The notes beneath the pieces were generated by a model. That model worked only from the letters and a program-made list of their open reading frames with translations, had not been told where the DNA came from and made no database searches. The position numbers were made by a program, and so were the translations under genes. Source: Corallococcus sp. AS-1-6 (GTDB taxonomy: Bacteria; Myxococcota; Myxococcia; Myxococcales; Myxococcaceae). From it: 64,000 nucleotides of DNA. The stretch spans positions 1 through 64,000 of the forward strand of contig NZ_JAIQDE010000014.1 in the NCBI RefSeq assembly GCF_020037015.1. The letters run 5' to 3'. This document shows, piece by piece, positions 21,601-29,075 of the stretch (its first letter is position 1; each line of letters starts with the position of its first letter).

Positions 21601-23707
21601 CGGCCGAGGGCAGTCCGGACAGGTCGATCAGCGGGACCTGCACTGGAGTCACAGGGAGGACGCGCTGCCACGGCCGGCCGTCGATCTCCTCGTAGGTCGT
21701 CCGCAGCAGCTCGTGGCGCCGGGTGATCTCCGTCAGCGCGCGTTCGAGCACCGCCAGGTCCAGCCCACCCAACACGCGGAGCGTCGTCTGCGCCTGGTAG
21801 GAGATGCTGCCGGGGGACAGCTTCTGGAGGAACCAGACCTGCTCCTGCTGCACGGACAGCGGTGCCCGTTCAGGGTCCGCGACGCGGACCACGGGCGGCA
21901 ATGCGTCCTTCGCGGGAGCGGCCCGGCGCGGCTCCAGCAGGTTCGCCACCTGGGAGACCCGGCGGTGCGCGAAGAGCTCCGTCAGCGACAGCGGGAGCCC
22001 CAGCACCTCCGCGACTCGCGCGGTGATCCGCGTGGCCAGCAGCGAGTGGCCACCGAGTTCGAAGAAGTCGTCCTCGATGCCGATCCGCTCCAGGCGCAGC
22101 TCCTCCTGCCACACCTGCACGAGTCCATGCTCCAGCTCCGAGCGGGGCGCGACGTAGGCGCTGCTCCGAGTCGCGTGGGCGTCAGGCGAGGGAAGCGCCT
22201 GGAGGTCGACCTTGCCGGTGGGGCCCAGGGGTAGGGCGTCCACGACGATGAAGGTCCGGGGGAGCATGGCCTCGGGGAGCCAGGCCCGGAGGTGCTCGCG
22301 GAGCTGCTCCGTTCCGGGGACGGCCCGAGCGTCCTTGGGCGCGAACCACGCCACGAAGAAGACGTCCTGGCCTTCGGTCCCATCGGTGCTCCGCGCCAGG
22401 ACGTGCGCGGCCCCGACGTGCGGATGGGTCAGCAGCGCGGCGGTGATCTCCGCGGGCTCGATGCGGATGCCTCGGACCTTCACCTGCCGGTCGGAGCGGC
22501 CATGGAACTCCAGCGAGCCATCTGGCAACCGGCGGCCCAGGTCCCCCGTGCGATACAGCCGTTCGCCGCCAAACCGGGAGAAGGGATCCGGAATGAAGCG
22601 GTCCGCGGTCAGGTCCGGCGTGCCCACGTAACCGCGAGCCAATCCGGGGCCGCCGATGAACAGCTCCCCGGTCTCGCCATCCGCCATGGGTGTCAGATCC
22701 GGACCGAGGACGTGCACCTCCACGCCGCCGATGGGCCGGCCGATGGACGGCAGCCGTTCAACGGCCGATGCGTCACCGGGAGGGACGACACCGGACGTGC
22801 TGTAGATGGTGCACTCGGCGGGGCCGTAGCCGTTCACGAGTTGGAACGGCAGCCCGGGCCCGGGGTGCAGGTGCAGCCGGTCGCCGCCGGTGAGGATCAG
22901 GCGCAGGGCACAGGACTCGGGCCAGGACAGTGGGAGGACGCGCTCGGCCAGCGGCGTGGGCAGGAAGACGCAGGTGATGTCCCGCGCCAGGAGCCAGTCC
23001 TGCAGCCTCTGGGGCGACAGGCGGGTCTCCTCGTCGGGCGGCAGCTCCAGCCGAGCCCCCGCGGCCAGTGACGGCAGGAGCGTCATGACGAACGCGTCGA
23101 AGCTGGCCGAGGCCACCACGCCAATGCGATCCGCGGGCGACAGGCCGGACGCGCCGAGGTGGTACCCGGTGAAGGCGGACAGCGCCCGGTGGCTGATCAT
23201 CACGCCCTTGGGCAACCCGGTGGAGCCCGAGGTGTGGATCACGTACGCGAGGTGATCCGGCTGAACGGTGACGCCCGGGTTCACGTCCGGGAACGCCTGG
23301 AGCGCCAGGGCCTCGGGAGCCAGGACCTGGAGGCCGTCCGCCGCGAGCCGCTCCACGACCGGCCCCGTGCCGATGACGAACCGGGCCCCCGCGGAAACGG
23401 CCACGTAGCGCAGGCGTTCAGGAGGGGAGGACGGGTCCAGGGGAAGCCAGGCCGCTCCGGCCTTGAGGACGCCCAGGACGGACGCGACCAGCTCCGCGCT
23501 TCGCGGAAGGCAGACGCCGACGAGGACATCCGGTCCGGCGCCCCGGGCGATCAGCGCATGGGCCAGGCGGTTCGCCTGGGCATTCAGCGCGGCATGGGTG
23601 AGAGAGCGGGCCCGGGAGGCGACGGCGATCTGGGAGGAAAGTTCGGTCGCTCGTCGCTCGACGAGCTGGTGGACGGGGGGCAGCAAGAATCCTCCAACCG
23701 GCGCCAC
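18608..23707 (-). CDS. Dimodular nonribosomal peptide synthetase, A-PCP-C-A-PCP
   Basis: A 1699-residue initiating NRPS. A1 (about 10-515; HTSGSTGLPKG near 157), PCP1 Ser555 (ELGGHSLLATR), C (about 620-1060; HHVVHDG at 747-753), A2 (about 1085-1580; YTSGSTGVPKG near 1228), PCP2 Ser1619 (DLGGHSLLLAQ). There is no starter C domain, so synthesis starts with a free amino acid. Ten-residue codes read by eye: A1 D-A-M-F-L-G-G-I-Y-K, similar to aliphatic (Val/Ile-like) pockets; A2 D-P-A-D-L-G-Q-V-T-K, unassigned. A highly charged tail after PCP2 may be a docking element to the PKS. GTG at 23707 is used; TTG at 23686 lies 4 nt after GGAGG and is a strong alternative start. Confidence 0.95.
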   Translation of the reverse strand: MAPVGGFLLPPVHQLVERRATELSSQIAVASRARSLTHAALNAQANRLAHALIARGAGPDVLVGVCLPRSAELVASVLGVLKAGAAWLPLDPSSPPERLRYVAVSAGARFVIGTGPVVERLAADGLQVLAPEALALQAFPDVNPGVTVQPDHLAYVIHTSGSTGLPKGVMISHRALSAFTGYHLGASGLSPADRIGVVASASFDAFVMTLLPSLAAGARLELPPDEETRLSPQRLQDWLLARDITCVFLPTPLAERVLPLSWPESCALRLILTGGDRLHLHPGPGLPFQLVNGYGPAECTIYSTSGVVPPGDASAVERLPSIGRPIGGVEVHVLGPDLTPMADGETGELFIGGPGLARGYVGTPDLTADRFIPDPFSRFGGERLYRTGDLGRRLPDGSLEFHGRSDRQVKVRGIRIEPAEITAALLTHPHVGAAHVLARSTDGTEGQDVFFVAWFAPKDARAVPGTEQLREHLRAWLPEAMLPRTFIVVDALPLGPTGKVDLQALPSPDAHATRSSAYVAPRSELEHGLVQVWQEELRLERIGIEDDFFELGGHSLLATRITARVAEVLGLPLSLTELFAHRRVSQVANLLEPRRAAPAKDALPPVVRVADPERAPLSVQQEQVWFLQKLSPGSISYQAQTTLRVLGGLDLAVLERALTEITRRHELLRTTYEEIDGRPWQRVLPVTPVQVPLIDLSGLPSAEREHRREEALRQELRRPLSLFEPPLARWTVVRLAPDDHELVLVEHHVVHDGVSFSVLMRELDALYNAYLRGEPSPLPELPVQYRDFAAWQREALEGPAMKAQLDFWRKRLAGAPEVLPLRTDHPRPRVQTFNGDLLRLELPPALPGALRAFCQREGVTLFNALFAAFATLLHRYTGEQDLCIGSAFAARAGVRNIENVVGMFVNAVVLRCDVSGAPSFRELVRQVRDLTVAAAEHQTYPFLKLIEALGVKRDPSRNPLVQAMFSFHDSAVRSPRLGDASCTIFERGNGSSKVDLDVVAIPHAGRHLGDKERGDARISLIWEFNRDLFDRSTMERMAAHFLRLLEAAVASPGMPVSRLPMLSDAERQGLLANGSAKPVSADPPVPQQVLAQASRTPDAVAVRDEAGTLTYAECVRRATLLAEHLHARGASAEAIIGVCAPRGADLVTAELGVMLTGAAFLPLDPEHPAERIALILGDAGVRQVVTTGPLAERLPATVERVRIESFHGPGTPRGGLPAEVRPGQRAYVMYTSGSTGVPKGVVVEHGALAQLVGWHRRAFGLTANSRTTLLYSPAFDPSVAELWPALTAGATLHVPGQDVRLSPERLQAWLLSERITFTDLPTALAERLLALPWPASCELRTVLAGGDRLHARPVPGLPWRLFNQYGPTETTVTATSCEVLLEEPGGSLPAIGQPIDGTTAYVLDAELQPVPTGVMGELFIGGAGVARGYLNRPDLTAASFLPDPYAAHPGARMYRTGDRVLLRPDGRLEFLGRMDAQLKIRGFRVEPAEVAVRLRTHPGLAQAHVRAWSPPGGAPQLVGYLVPHAGQPLPTPARLREHLSRELPAYMIPAAYVELKALPLTHGGKVDERALPEPTPGTQAPRVPLANEYERRIAGIWCETLRLEHVGAEDNFFDLGGHSLLLAQVQYLLKHRMGHDVPMVTLFEFPTVRALAGHLQGRDDGGEAEAAQAQRQEQRRSGRARLLGRQGRLSSDRSREEVE

Positions 23708-23761
23708 GCCCGTCCTAAGAGAATCAGGCGTTTAGCGGAGCTAGGCCGTTTTCAGGATTTT

Positions 23762-23792
23762 ACATGACCCGGTGAAACACCGTGAGACATGT
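23762..23792. promoter_or_regulatory. Nested inverted repeat upstream of the NRPS-PKS operon
   Basis: Outer arms ACATG (23762-23766) and CATGT (23788-23792) enclose inner arms CGGTG and CACCG around AAA. A minus-strand TAAAAT hexamer (23757-23762) abuts it, about 50 nt before the NRPS start. It is a candidate operator or promoter for the whole operon; the regulator is not evident. Confidence 0.4.
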
Positions 23793-23913
23793 CCCCTCAC
23801 CAAGCAGTGCGGATCCACCCTGTTGGGTCGCCCTCAACGCAGCCAGGGCAGCTTCGTGACCGGCAATGTCGCGGCTTCGGAGAAGGGGAGCAGCCAGGCG
23901 CGGCGACTGAGCT

Positions 23914-24687
23914 TCACGCCTCGGACCGTTTCGTCGCCCGAGCGAGCGCTTCGACCATGCGCGGTCCGGTCGCGAAGCCGCTCGCGAGCACTTCGAGGCC
24001 GGCGCCGCCACGGTAGAGCACGGTGGGAAACCCGCTCACGCCCAGGGCCCTGACCGCCTGGAACTCGTTCGCCGTCGCCCGCTTCGCGTCCGCGTGGTCG
24101 AACCGGTTCAGGAACGCCCTGAAGTCGAGGCCGTGCGCGGCGCAGATGCTTTCGTAGAAGGGCGCCACGGTCGGGTCCTCCGCCTGGGCGTAGAACTTCC
24201 GCTGGATGGCGGCAAACACCTCGTACACTCGCGTCTCGGGTCCCGGTAACTCCGCGAGCATCTCGCGCATGACGAGGAACGCGCGGCACGCAGGCTCCGT
24301 ATCGTAGTTGAACGCCGCCCGGTCGAGGAACCGGGTGGAGAACGGCTGGCCAGTGCGCGCGGCAACCTCTTCCCAATGGTGGCGCAGGAAGCCCTTGAAC
24401 CGCTCGTTCCAGGGATCCCCGCCTCCCGCACGGAGCCCGCCCACCAGGACGCGGAAGGGGATGCCCCTGCGGTTTGCCTCCGCCTCCAGTTGGAGAAAGC
24501 CGGGCGAGCCTCCCCAGCACCAGGAGCACATCGGGTCCCCCACATAGATCACCTCTCCCACGGGCCCCTCCGCGTTCGGCCCGGCCCTCTTCGGGGCCGC
24601 GCCGGGGAGCGCGCATGCCCCGGTCTCGGGATCACACAGCGCCTGCGCGTCAGAGGGCGTCTCGTTCTCGTTTCTGGGGGGCTTCAT
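23914..24687 (-). CDS. FrnE-like DsbA-family thiol oxidoreductase
   Basis: A 257-residue thioredoxin-fold protein with the inserted helical domain of DsbA/FrnE proteins. The redox motif is CSWC in VIYVGDPMCSWCWGGS, and the cis-Pro loop is SGFPTVLY. No signal peptide follows the chosen ATG (24685-24687), which has AGGAG 6 nt upstream, so it is probably cytoplasmic, as FrnE relatives are. FrnE was named from a polyketide cluster, but most relatives act in redox or stress defence. It lies directly upstream of the NRPS in the same direction (206-nt gap) and divergent from a LysR gene that may control it. Confidence 0.88.
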   Translation of the reverse strand: MKPPRNENETPSDAQALCDPETGACALPGAAPKRAGPNAEGPVGEVIYVGDPMCSWCWGGSPGFLQLEAEANRRGIPFRVLVGGLRAGGGDPWNERFKGFLRHHWEEVAARTGQPFSTRFLDRAAFNYDTEPACRAFLVMREMLAELPGPETRVYEVFAAIQRKFYAQAEDPTVAPFYESICAAHGLDFRAFLNRFDHADAKRATANEFQAVRALGVSGFPTVLYRGGAGLEVLASGFATGPRMVEALARATKRSEA

Positions 24688-24772
24688 GGCCAGCTCCTGG
24701 TGACGGTCGTTGCCACGCCCGGAGAGATAGCCCCAGCCCCCTGCGTTGACGACTCGCGTAGACGCGCACAGC

Positions 24773-24790
24773 ATGTGCGTTCATGCACAT
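24773..24790. promoter_or_regulatory. Inverted repeat over the LysR start codon (putative autoregulatory site)
   Basis: ATGTGC and GCACAT flank a 6-nt spacer that contains the LysR start codon, in the gap between the divergent LysR and FrnE-like genes. LysR proteins commonly bind dyads in such gaps and repress themselves. Short arms keep confidence low. Confidence 0.35.
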
Positions 24791-25622
24791 CGCCTGGGAC
24801 GACCTGCAGACCGTGGAGGCGCTGGTGCGCACGGGGAGCGTCGTGGGCGCGGCGCGCGAGCTCTCGCTGCGCCACTCGTCCATCTCGCGGCGTGTGGACG
24901 CCCTCGAGCGCGCGCTCGGGGTGCCGCTCTTCCTGCGTGGGGCGACGCTGCGCCCGACACCGCTCGGGCTCGCCATCGCCGAGCGCGCGGGCCGCATGCG
25001 CCCCCTTGCCGTGGATGTGGGGGGACTCATCGAGGAGCAGCGCCGGGCGCGCGCAGGCCAGATCGTCATCACCACGAACGAAGTGCTGGCATCCCTGCTG
25101 TTCGGCGCGCTGCGCACGTGCGGCTTCACACAGCGGGTCCAGGTGCGCATCTCCGAGAGCGAGCTGGCGCTGGAGCCCGGGGTGACGGACCTGGCCTTGC
25201 GTCCGAGTCACACGCCGGGCGGGGCGCTGCGGGGCCAGCAACTCGGGAGGCTGCGGCTCGGAGTATTCCGGGCGCGGGCCGCCAGGCCGGCCCCGGCGGC
25301 CTGGGTCCTGCCATCCGAGAACCTGCGCACCCGATCCTCCATGCGCTGGTGGAAGGCGGTCCCCGAGGACGCGGAGGCCCTCGTGGAGTGCGACACGCTG
25401 CTCGGCATCAGGGACGCTTGCGTCGCGGGCCTGGGGCGGAGCGTGCTCCCGGCGCTGCTCGCCGAGGGGGACCCGCGACTGGTGCTGGAGGAGAAGCTCC
25501 CGGGCGGCCCACCGGTATGGCTGCTGTCCGCCGCCACCCGGCGCGCAGACGCGGCCCTCCGGAGGGCTCGGGAGTCACTCTCGGAAGCCCTCCGGAGCGC
25601 CCCGGGCGTGTGGGAGGACTGA
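24783..25622 (+). CDS. LysR-family transcriptional regulator
   Basis: A 279-residue regulator. The winged helix-turn-helix spans residues 1-62 (DLQTVEALVRTGSVVGAARE, then SSISRRVDALERALGVPLF). The effector half is recognisable but shortish, with a conserved GIRDACVAGLGRSVLPALLA segment. It reads away from the FrnE-like gene and ends 45 nt before the convergent Cys-rich gene. The FrnE-like gene is the most likely target; control of the NRPS operon beyond it is possible but unproven. Confidence 0.9.
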   Translation: MHIAWDDLQTVEALVRTGSVVGAARELSLRHSSISRRVDALERALGVPLFLRGATLRPTPLGLAIAERAGRMRPLAVDVGGLIEEQRRARAGQIVITTNEVLASLLFGALRTCGFTQRVQVRISESELALEPGVTDLALRPSHTPGGALRGQQLGRLRLGVFRARAARPAPAAWVLPSENLRTRSSMRWWKAVPEDAEALVECDTLLGIRDACVAGLGRSVLPALLAEGDPRLVLEEKLPGGPPVWLLSAATRRADAALRRARESLSEALRSAPGVWED

Positions 25623-25667
25623 GGGCCTCGTTCAGCCCGGGCCCCCAGCCGACGCCCGGTCCGCGAT

Positions 25668-25967
25668 TCAGCTTTCCGCGCTGGCCTCCGGATGCTCTTC
25701 GCTGCACACCTGCGGGACGTCATCAGCCTGGAGTGCTTCGCCCGGCATCACCGACGCCGAAGGCTCGGTGGGGGCGAAGACACCCGAGGCGCACTCGACG
25801 ATGTTCCAGTCCGCGCACGTGGCCCACCGGTTGTGGAAGGCACACGGGTAATCGCAGGTCTTGTCCCAACAGATGTCATCGCACTGCGGCGGCAGGGCCA
25901 GGGCCGCGGTGGGTGCGAGGGTGAGGACCGCCGAAACAGCCAGCAGAGACTTCATCAGCTTGGGCAT
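25668..25967 (-). CDS. Small Cys-rich secreted protein of unknown function
   Basis: 99 residues. MPKLMKSLLAVSAVLTLAPT and the following AALA form an export signal. The mature part starts PPQCDDICWDKTCDYPCAF and holds six cysteines within about 35 residues, suggesting disulfide bonds outside the cytoplasm; the C-terminal third is acidic and Cys-poor apart from one. ATG at 25965-25967 has GGAG 5 nt upstream, preferred over the more distal ATG at 25988. It is flanked by a convergent LysR gene and by chrA upstream in the same direction. I do not recognise a family. Confidence 0.7.
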   Translation of the reverse strand: MPKLMKSLLAVSAVLTLAPTAALALPPQCDDICWDKTCDYPCAFHNRWATCADWNIVECASGVFAPTEPSASVMPGEALQADDVPQVCSEEHPEASAES

Positions 25968-26089
25968 GTTTGCTCCGTTCGTGTGCACTGCGACCCCCAG
26001 GTGGATGCCCTTCCATCAGGAATGGGAAAGGCAAACATCCGGAGGGCCCAATTCTTAGCAGGAAAAACGGCGCCGGTTGGGCCATCGCT

Positions 26090-27253
26090 TCACAACAAGG
26101 ACCGCAACAGCCCGGCGACAGCACCGCCCAGCACCAGCCAGGCCGAGTTGACCCGCCAGCGGAGCAGCAACGCGGCTCCGGCCACGGCCAGGGCCACCGT
26201 CCAGCCATCCACCAGGGCCGCGCGTCCCAGTTGCCAGGTCACCACGGCCATGAGCGCCAGCGAGGCCGCGTTGACGCCGTCGAGCACCGCGCCCGCGGTC
26301 CGCGACCGGCGAAGCCTGGGAATCAGAGGGCCGCTGAGCGCCACGAAGACGAAGGCGGGCAGGAAGATGCCCAGCGTCGCGAGACCGGCGCCGGGGGTTC
26401 CACCCACCAGGTAGCCGATGAAGGTCGCGGTGGTGAAGACCGGGCCCGGCGTGAACTGGCCCACGGCCACCGCGTCCAGGAGCTGGGCCTCGGTGAGCCA
26501 GCCCCAGCGTTCCACGAGGTCCGCCCGGAGGAAGGCCAGCAGGACGTAGCCGCTGCCGAACAGGACGCTGCCGACCTTGAGGAAGAACAGGAAGAGGCCG
26601 CCAAGGCTGAACGGCACGGCGGCCGTGGCAGCCATGGCCGTGACACCGTGGAGGGCGAACGGCGTCAGCGCGACCGTCGACCTGGACGCGGGGGACGCCC
26701 GAAAATGGGTCCAGGCCGCCAGGGCGCCACCGGCCAGGGCCAGGATGAGCAGCTCGTTGGCGCCAAGGGCGCTCGCCACGGTCGCGGCAATGGCCACGGC
26801 GACCCGGGGGCGCGTCGTCAGGGCCGTCTTGCCGAGTCCCCAAAGGGCCTGGAGGACCACGGCCAGGATGACGGGCTTCACGCCGTACAACAGGGCGTCG
26901 ACTTGCGGCAGGGTGCCAAAACGCACGTAGGCCCATGCCGCCGCGAGCGTCAGGAGCATCGCCGGGACGATGAAGCACACGCCGGCGACGATGAGCCCTG
27001 GCCAGCCCGCACGCCGGTGGCCCAGGTGGATGGCCAGTTCGGTGGAGTTGGGACCGGGGATGAGGTTCGTGGCGCCCAGCAGGTCGAGGAACTCTTCACG
27101 GGGCAGCCAGCGGCGGCGCCGGACGACCTCGTCTTCCATCATGGCGATGTGGGCAGCAGGGCCCCCGAACGCCGTCAGCCCCAGCCGGAGGAAGACCCGC
27201 GCGATCTCACCAAGCGAGCCCCGGGCAACGTCGTGGGAATGCGTTGAGTCCAT
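26090..27253 (-). CDS. chrA: ChrA-family chromate/anion transporter
   Basis: A 387-residue inner-membrane protein with the two homologous CHR halves of long-chain ChrA. First half: FGGPAAHIAMMEDEVVRRRR, ATNLIPGPNSTELAIHLG. Second half: FGSGYVLLAFLRADLVERWG, AVGQFTPGPVFTTATFIGYL. The paired GPNST and GPVFTTAT motifs are hallmarks. Known members export chromate with the membrane potential; many distant ones have untested substrates. It stands alone, without ChrB, behind a 310-nt divergent spacer. Confidence 0.9.
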   Translation of the reverse strand: MDSTHSHDVARGSLGEIARVFLRLGLTAFGGPAAHIAMMEDEVVRRRRWLPREEFLDLLGATNLIPGPNSTELAIHLGHRRAGWPGLIVAGVCFIVPAMLLTLAAAWAYVRFGTLPQVDALLYGVKPVILAVVLQALWGLGKTALTTRPRVAVAIAATVASALGANELLILALAGGALAAWTHFRASPASRSTVALTPFALHGVTAMAATAAVPFSLGGLFLFFLKVGSVLFGSGYVLLAFLRADLVERWGWLTEAQLLDAVAVGQFTPGPVFTTATFIGYLVGGTPGAGLATLGIFLPAFVFVALSGPLIPRLRRSRTAGAVLDGVNAASLALMAVVTWQLGRAALVDGWTVALAVAGAALLLRWRVNSAWLVLGGAVAGLLRSLL

Positions 27254-27563
27254 GCGCCGCGGGAGCCTCGTGATGAACCGGAACCGACGGAATCGCGGCG
27301 GATGGTGCCACGGCGCCAGGGAGGGGATGGGCCTCGATGAACCCCACCCAGGACCCCAGAGGCTCAGTTTACATAACGCTTCTTATCAGACGCTTCGACC
27401 AGGGGTTCCCCAAGGATTCCAGGCGCTTCCCCGGCCACCCAAGTCCTCCCTGGACGTCCGCGCAACCGGCCCATCCCCGGCCCGTCGGCCACCAACCTCC
27501 GGCCGCCACGCCGTGGAATCTCGTGCTTCCCGAGTCCGGGTCCGGAACGTACCTTGCCGCCCC
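27254..27563. other. Divergent intergenic region, chrA / lipoprotein
   Basis: 310 nt without a gene. It must hold the promoters of chrA (minus) and of the downstream lipoprotein (plus). The only AT-rich block is 27366-27388 (GTTTACATAACGCTTCTTATC begins there), with a TTTACA hexamer at about 27367, but no convincing -10 at 17 nt. Open frames through it look non-coding. Confidence 0.4.
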
Positions 27564-28121
27564 ATGCGCCTCTTCCGACGAACCGGACTCGCCGCGCTGT
27601 GCGGCCTCACCGCGGCCCTGCTCACGGGCTGTCCCGAAAAGACGTCCCAGGCCCCCGTGGATGGCGGCGTCACCGGCGCCACGGCGGCCCCGGACTCGGG
27701 CCCCGAGGCCGTGGCCTTCACGCTCCAGTACCAGGCGCCGGATGGCGGCTCCGCGCTCATCCCCCTGGCCCTGGAGGAAAAACCGCTCGTGGAGCCCACC
27801 TCCGACCTGGAGCTGCGCAGCACCCTGGGCCTCAAGAACTACCGCGTCCGGCTCATGGACGAAGCCGACCGGGCCATGGTCTCCGACGACTCCGTGTCCG
27901 AGGCCGATGACGGCCTCGTGTACCGCATCCACCTGCCGCAGCCCCTCAAGACCGGCTACTCGTACACCCTGGTCGTCGACTCGCAGACCGGATCGTCGTT
28001 CCAGGACTCGCGCGGCCGCGACGTCGAGGACCTCCGGGCCTCGTTCCAGATCATCGGCGACAAGGAAAAGCCCAAGCCGCCTCCGCCGCCCGCCAAGGGC
28101 GGCAAGAAGCGGTCCAAGTAG
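27564..28121 (+). CDS. Lipoprotein with Ig-like/Big_5-type domain, function unknown
   Basis: 185 residues. The signal MRLFRRTGLAALCGLTAALL ends in the lipobox LLTGC. A short Gly/Ala/Pro linker follows, then one beta-rich domain (about 45-165; FTLQYQAPDGGSALIPLALE, LVYRIHLPQPLKTGYSYTLV), reminiscent of bacterial Ig-like repeats seen in surface proteins. The C-terminus is a Lys/Pro-rich tail. The start is the first ATG before the signal; the ribosome site is weak. It converges on the DUF3014 gene with only 3 nt between stop codons. Confidence 0.75.
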   Translation: MRLFRRTGLAALCGLTAALLTGCPEKTSQAPVDGGVTGATAAPDSGPEAVAFTLQYQAPDGGSALIPLALEEKPLVEPTSDLELRSTLGLKNYRVRLMDEADRAMVSDDSVSEADDGLVYRIHLPQPLKTGYSYTLVVDSQTGSSFQDSRGRDVEDLRASFQIIGDKEKPKPPPPPAKGGKKRSK

Positions 28122-28124
28122 CCG

Positions 28125-29006
28125 TCATTCCTGGGTTTCTGACTGCCCCGGCGCCTGATCCGGCAACGGCTCGGGCGTGGCCGGCGCCGGGGTCGGCAGG
28201 TTCAGCGCCGTGCGCAGCTCCCGCAGCTTCGCCTGGATGAGCCGCATGTTCCCCGGGCCCATCCGCAACAGGTGCTTCTGGGCCTTGCTCAGCCCCTCCA
28301 GCTCCGGCGACGCATAGACATACAGCGCGCCCTTGGGCTCCACCTCCACCGGCCCCTTCGGCACCGGCACCGCCAGCAGGTGCTGGATGGCCCGGCCGAA
28401 CGCCGTCTCGAAGCCCTGGTCCGGCGGCGCGATCTCCCGGTACGCCTGGTCGATGAGCGGCTTCAGCTCCCGGTACATCATCGCCGCGCCGGACGCGTCC
28501 AGCGACCCCAGCACCCGGGCCACCAGGTCGTAGCGCGCGTAGCTCTGCGGCGCGATCTCCGAGCGCCCGTTCGCCCCGGCCGCGCCCACCTGGAACGCCC
28601 CCACGGGCGCCATGAACGACAGCGACGCCCGGGGGCTCTCACCGTCGGCGATGTTGCTCACGGACGCGGTGAACCGGCGCGCCAGGTCGCGCTCCTGGAG
28701 CCACTTCGCCAGCTCCGGGTCCACCGACAGCTTGCCCACCAGGTCGCGGATGCGTCCGTCGCTCTCCGGCAGCGACACCTCCGCGGGCACCTCCGCCACG
28801 CCCGCGTCCACCACGGGCGGCGCCGTCACCACCGGCGGCGCCTCCGACTGGCGCCTCAAGCCGAAGTACGAACCCACCACCCCCACGACCATCAGCGCGA
28901 CCAGGATGCCCAGGACCTTGCCCCGCGACGGAGCCTTCGGCGGCTCGGCCTCCGGCGGCGGTGGGTTTCCTCCAGGGGCCGGGTTCACGAAATTCGGATC
29001 ACTCAT
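28125..29006 (-). CDS. DUF3014 family membrane-anchored protein
   Basis: 293 residues: a Pro/Gly-rich cytoplasmic start, one transmembrane helix (about 27-48, VLGILVALMVVGVVGSYFG) and a periplasmic helical domain. LPESDGRIRDLVGKLSVDPE and WLQERDLARRFTASVSNIAD are characteristic of DUF3014, a proteobacterial family without known function. ATG at 29004-29006 is preferred over the longer frame to 29045. It is the last gene of the minus-strand run. A 7-bp inverted repeat GTGAACA/TGTTCAC (29052-29079) overlaps the stop of the preceding propeller gene. Confidence 0.82.
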   Translation of the reverse strand: MSDPNFVNPAPGGNPPPPEAEPPKAPSRGKVLGILVALMVVGVVGSYFGLRRQSEAPPVVTAPPVVDAGVAEVPAEVSLPESDGRIRDLVGKLSVDPELAKWLQERDLARRFTASVSNIADGESPRASLSFMAPVGAFQVGAAGANGRSEIAPQSYARYDLVARVLGSLDASGAAMMYRELKPLIDQAYREIAPPDQGFETAFGRAIQHLLAVPVPKGPVEVEPKGALYVYASPELEGLSKAQKHLLRMGPGNMRLIQAKLRELRTALNLPTPAPATPEPLPDQAPGQSETQE

Positions 29007-29075
29007 GGTCCCGGACCTTACAGACAGGCCTCCGAGCCATTCCACGCGCGCGTGAACAATCCACGCCGTCTGTGT

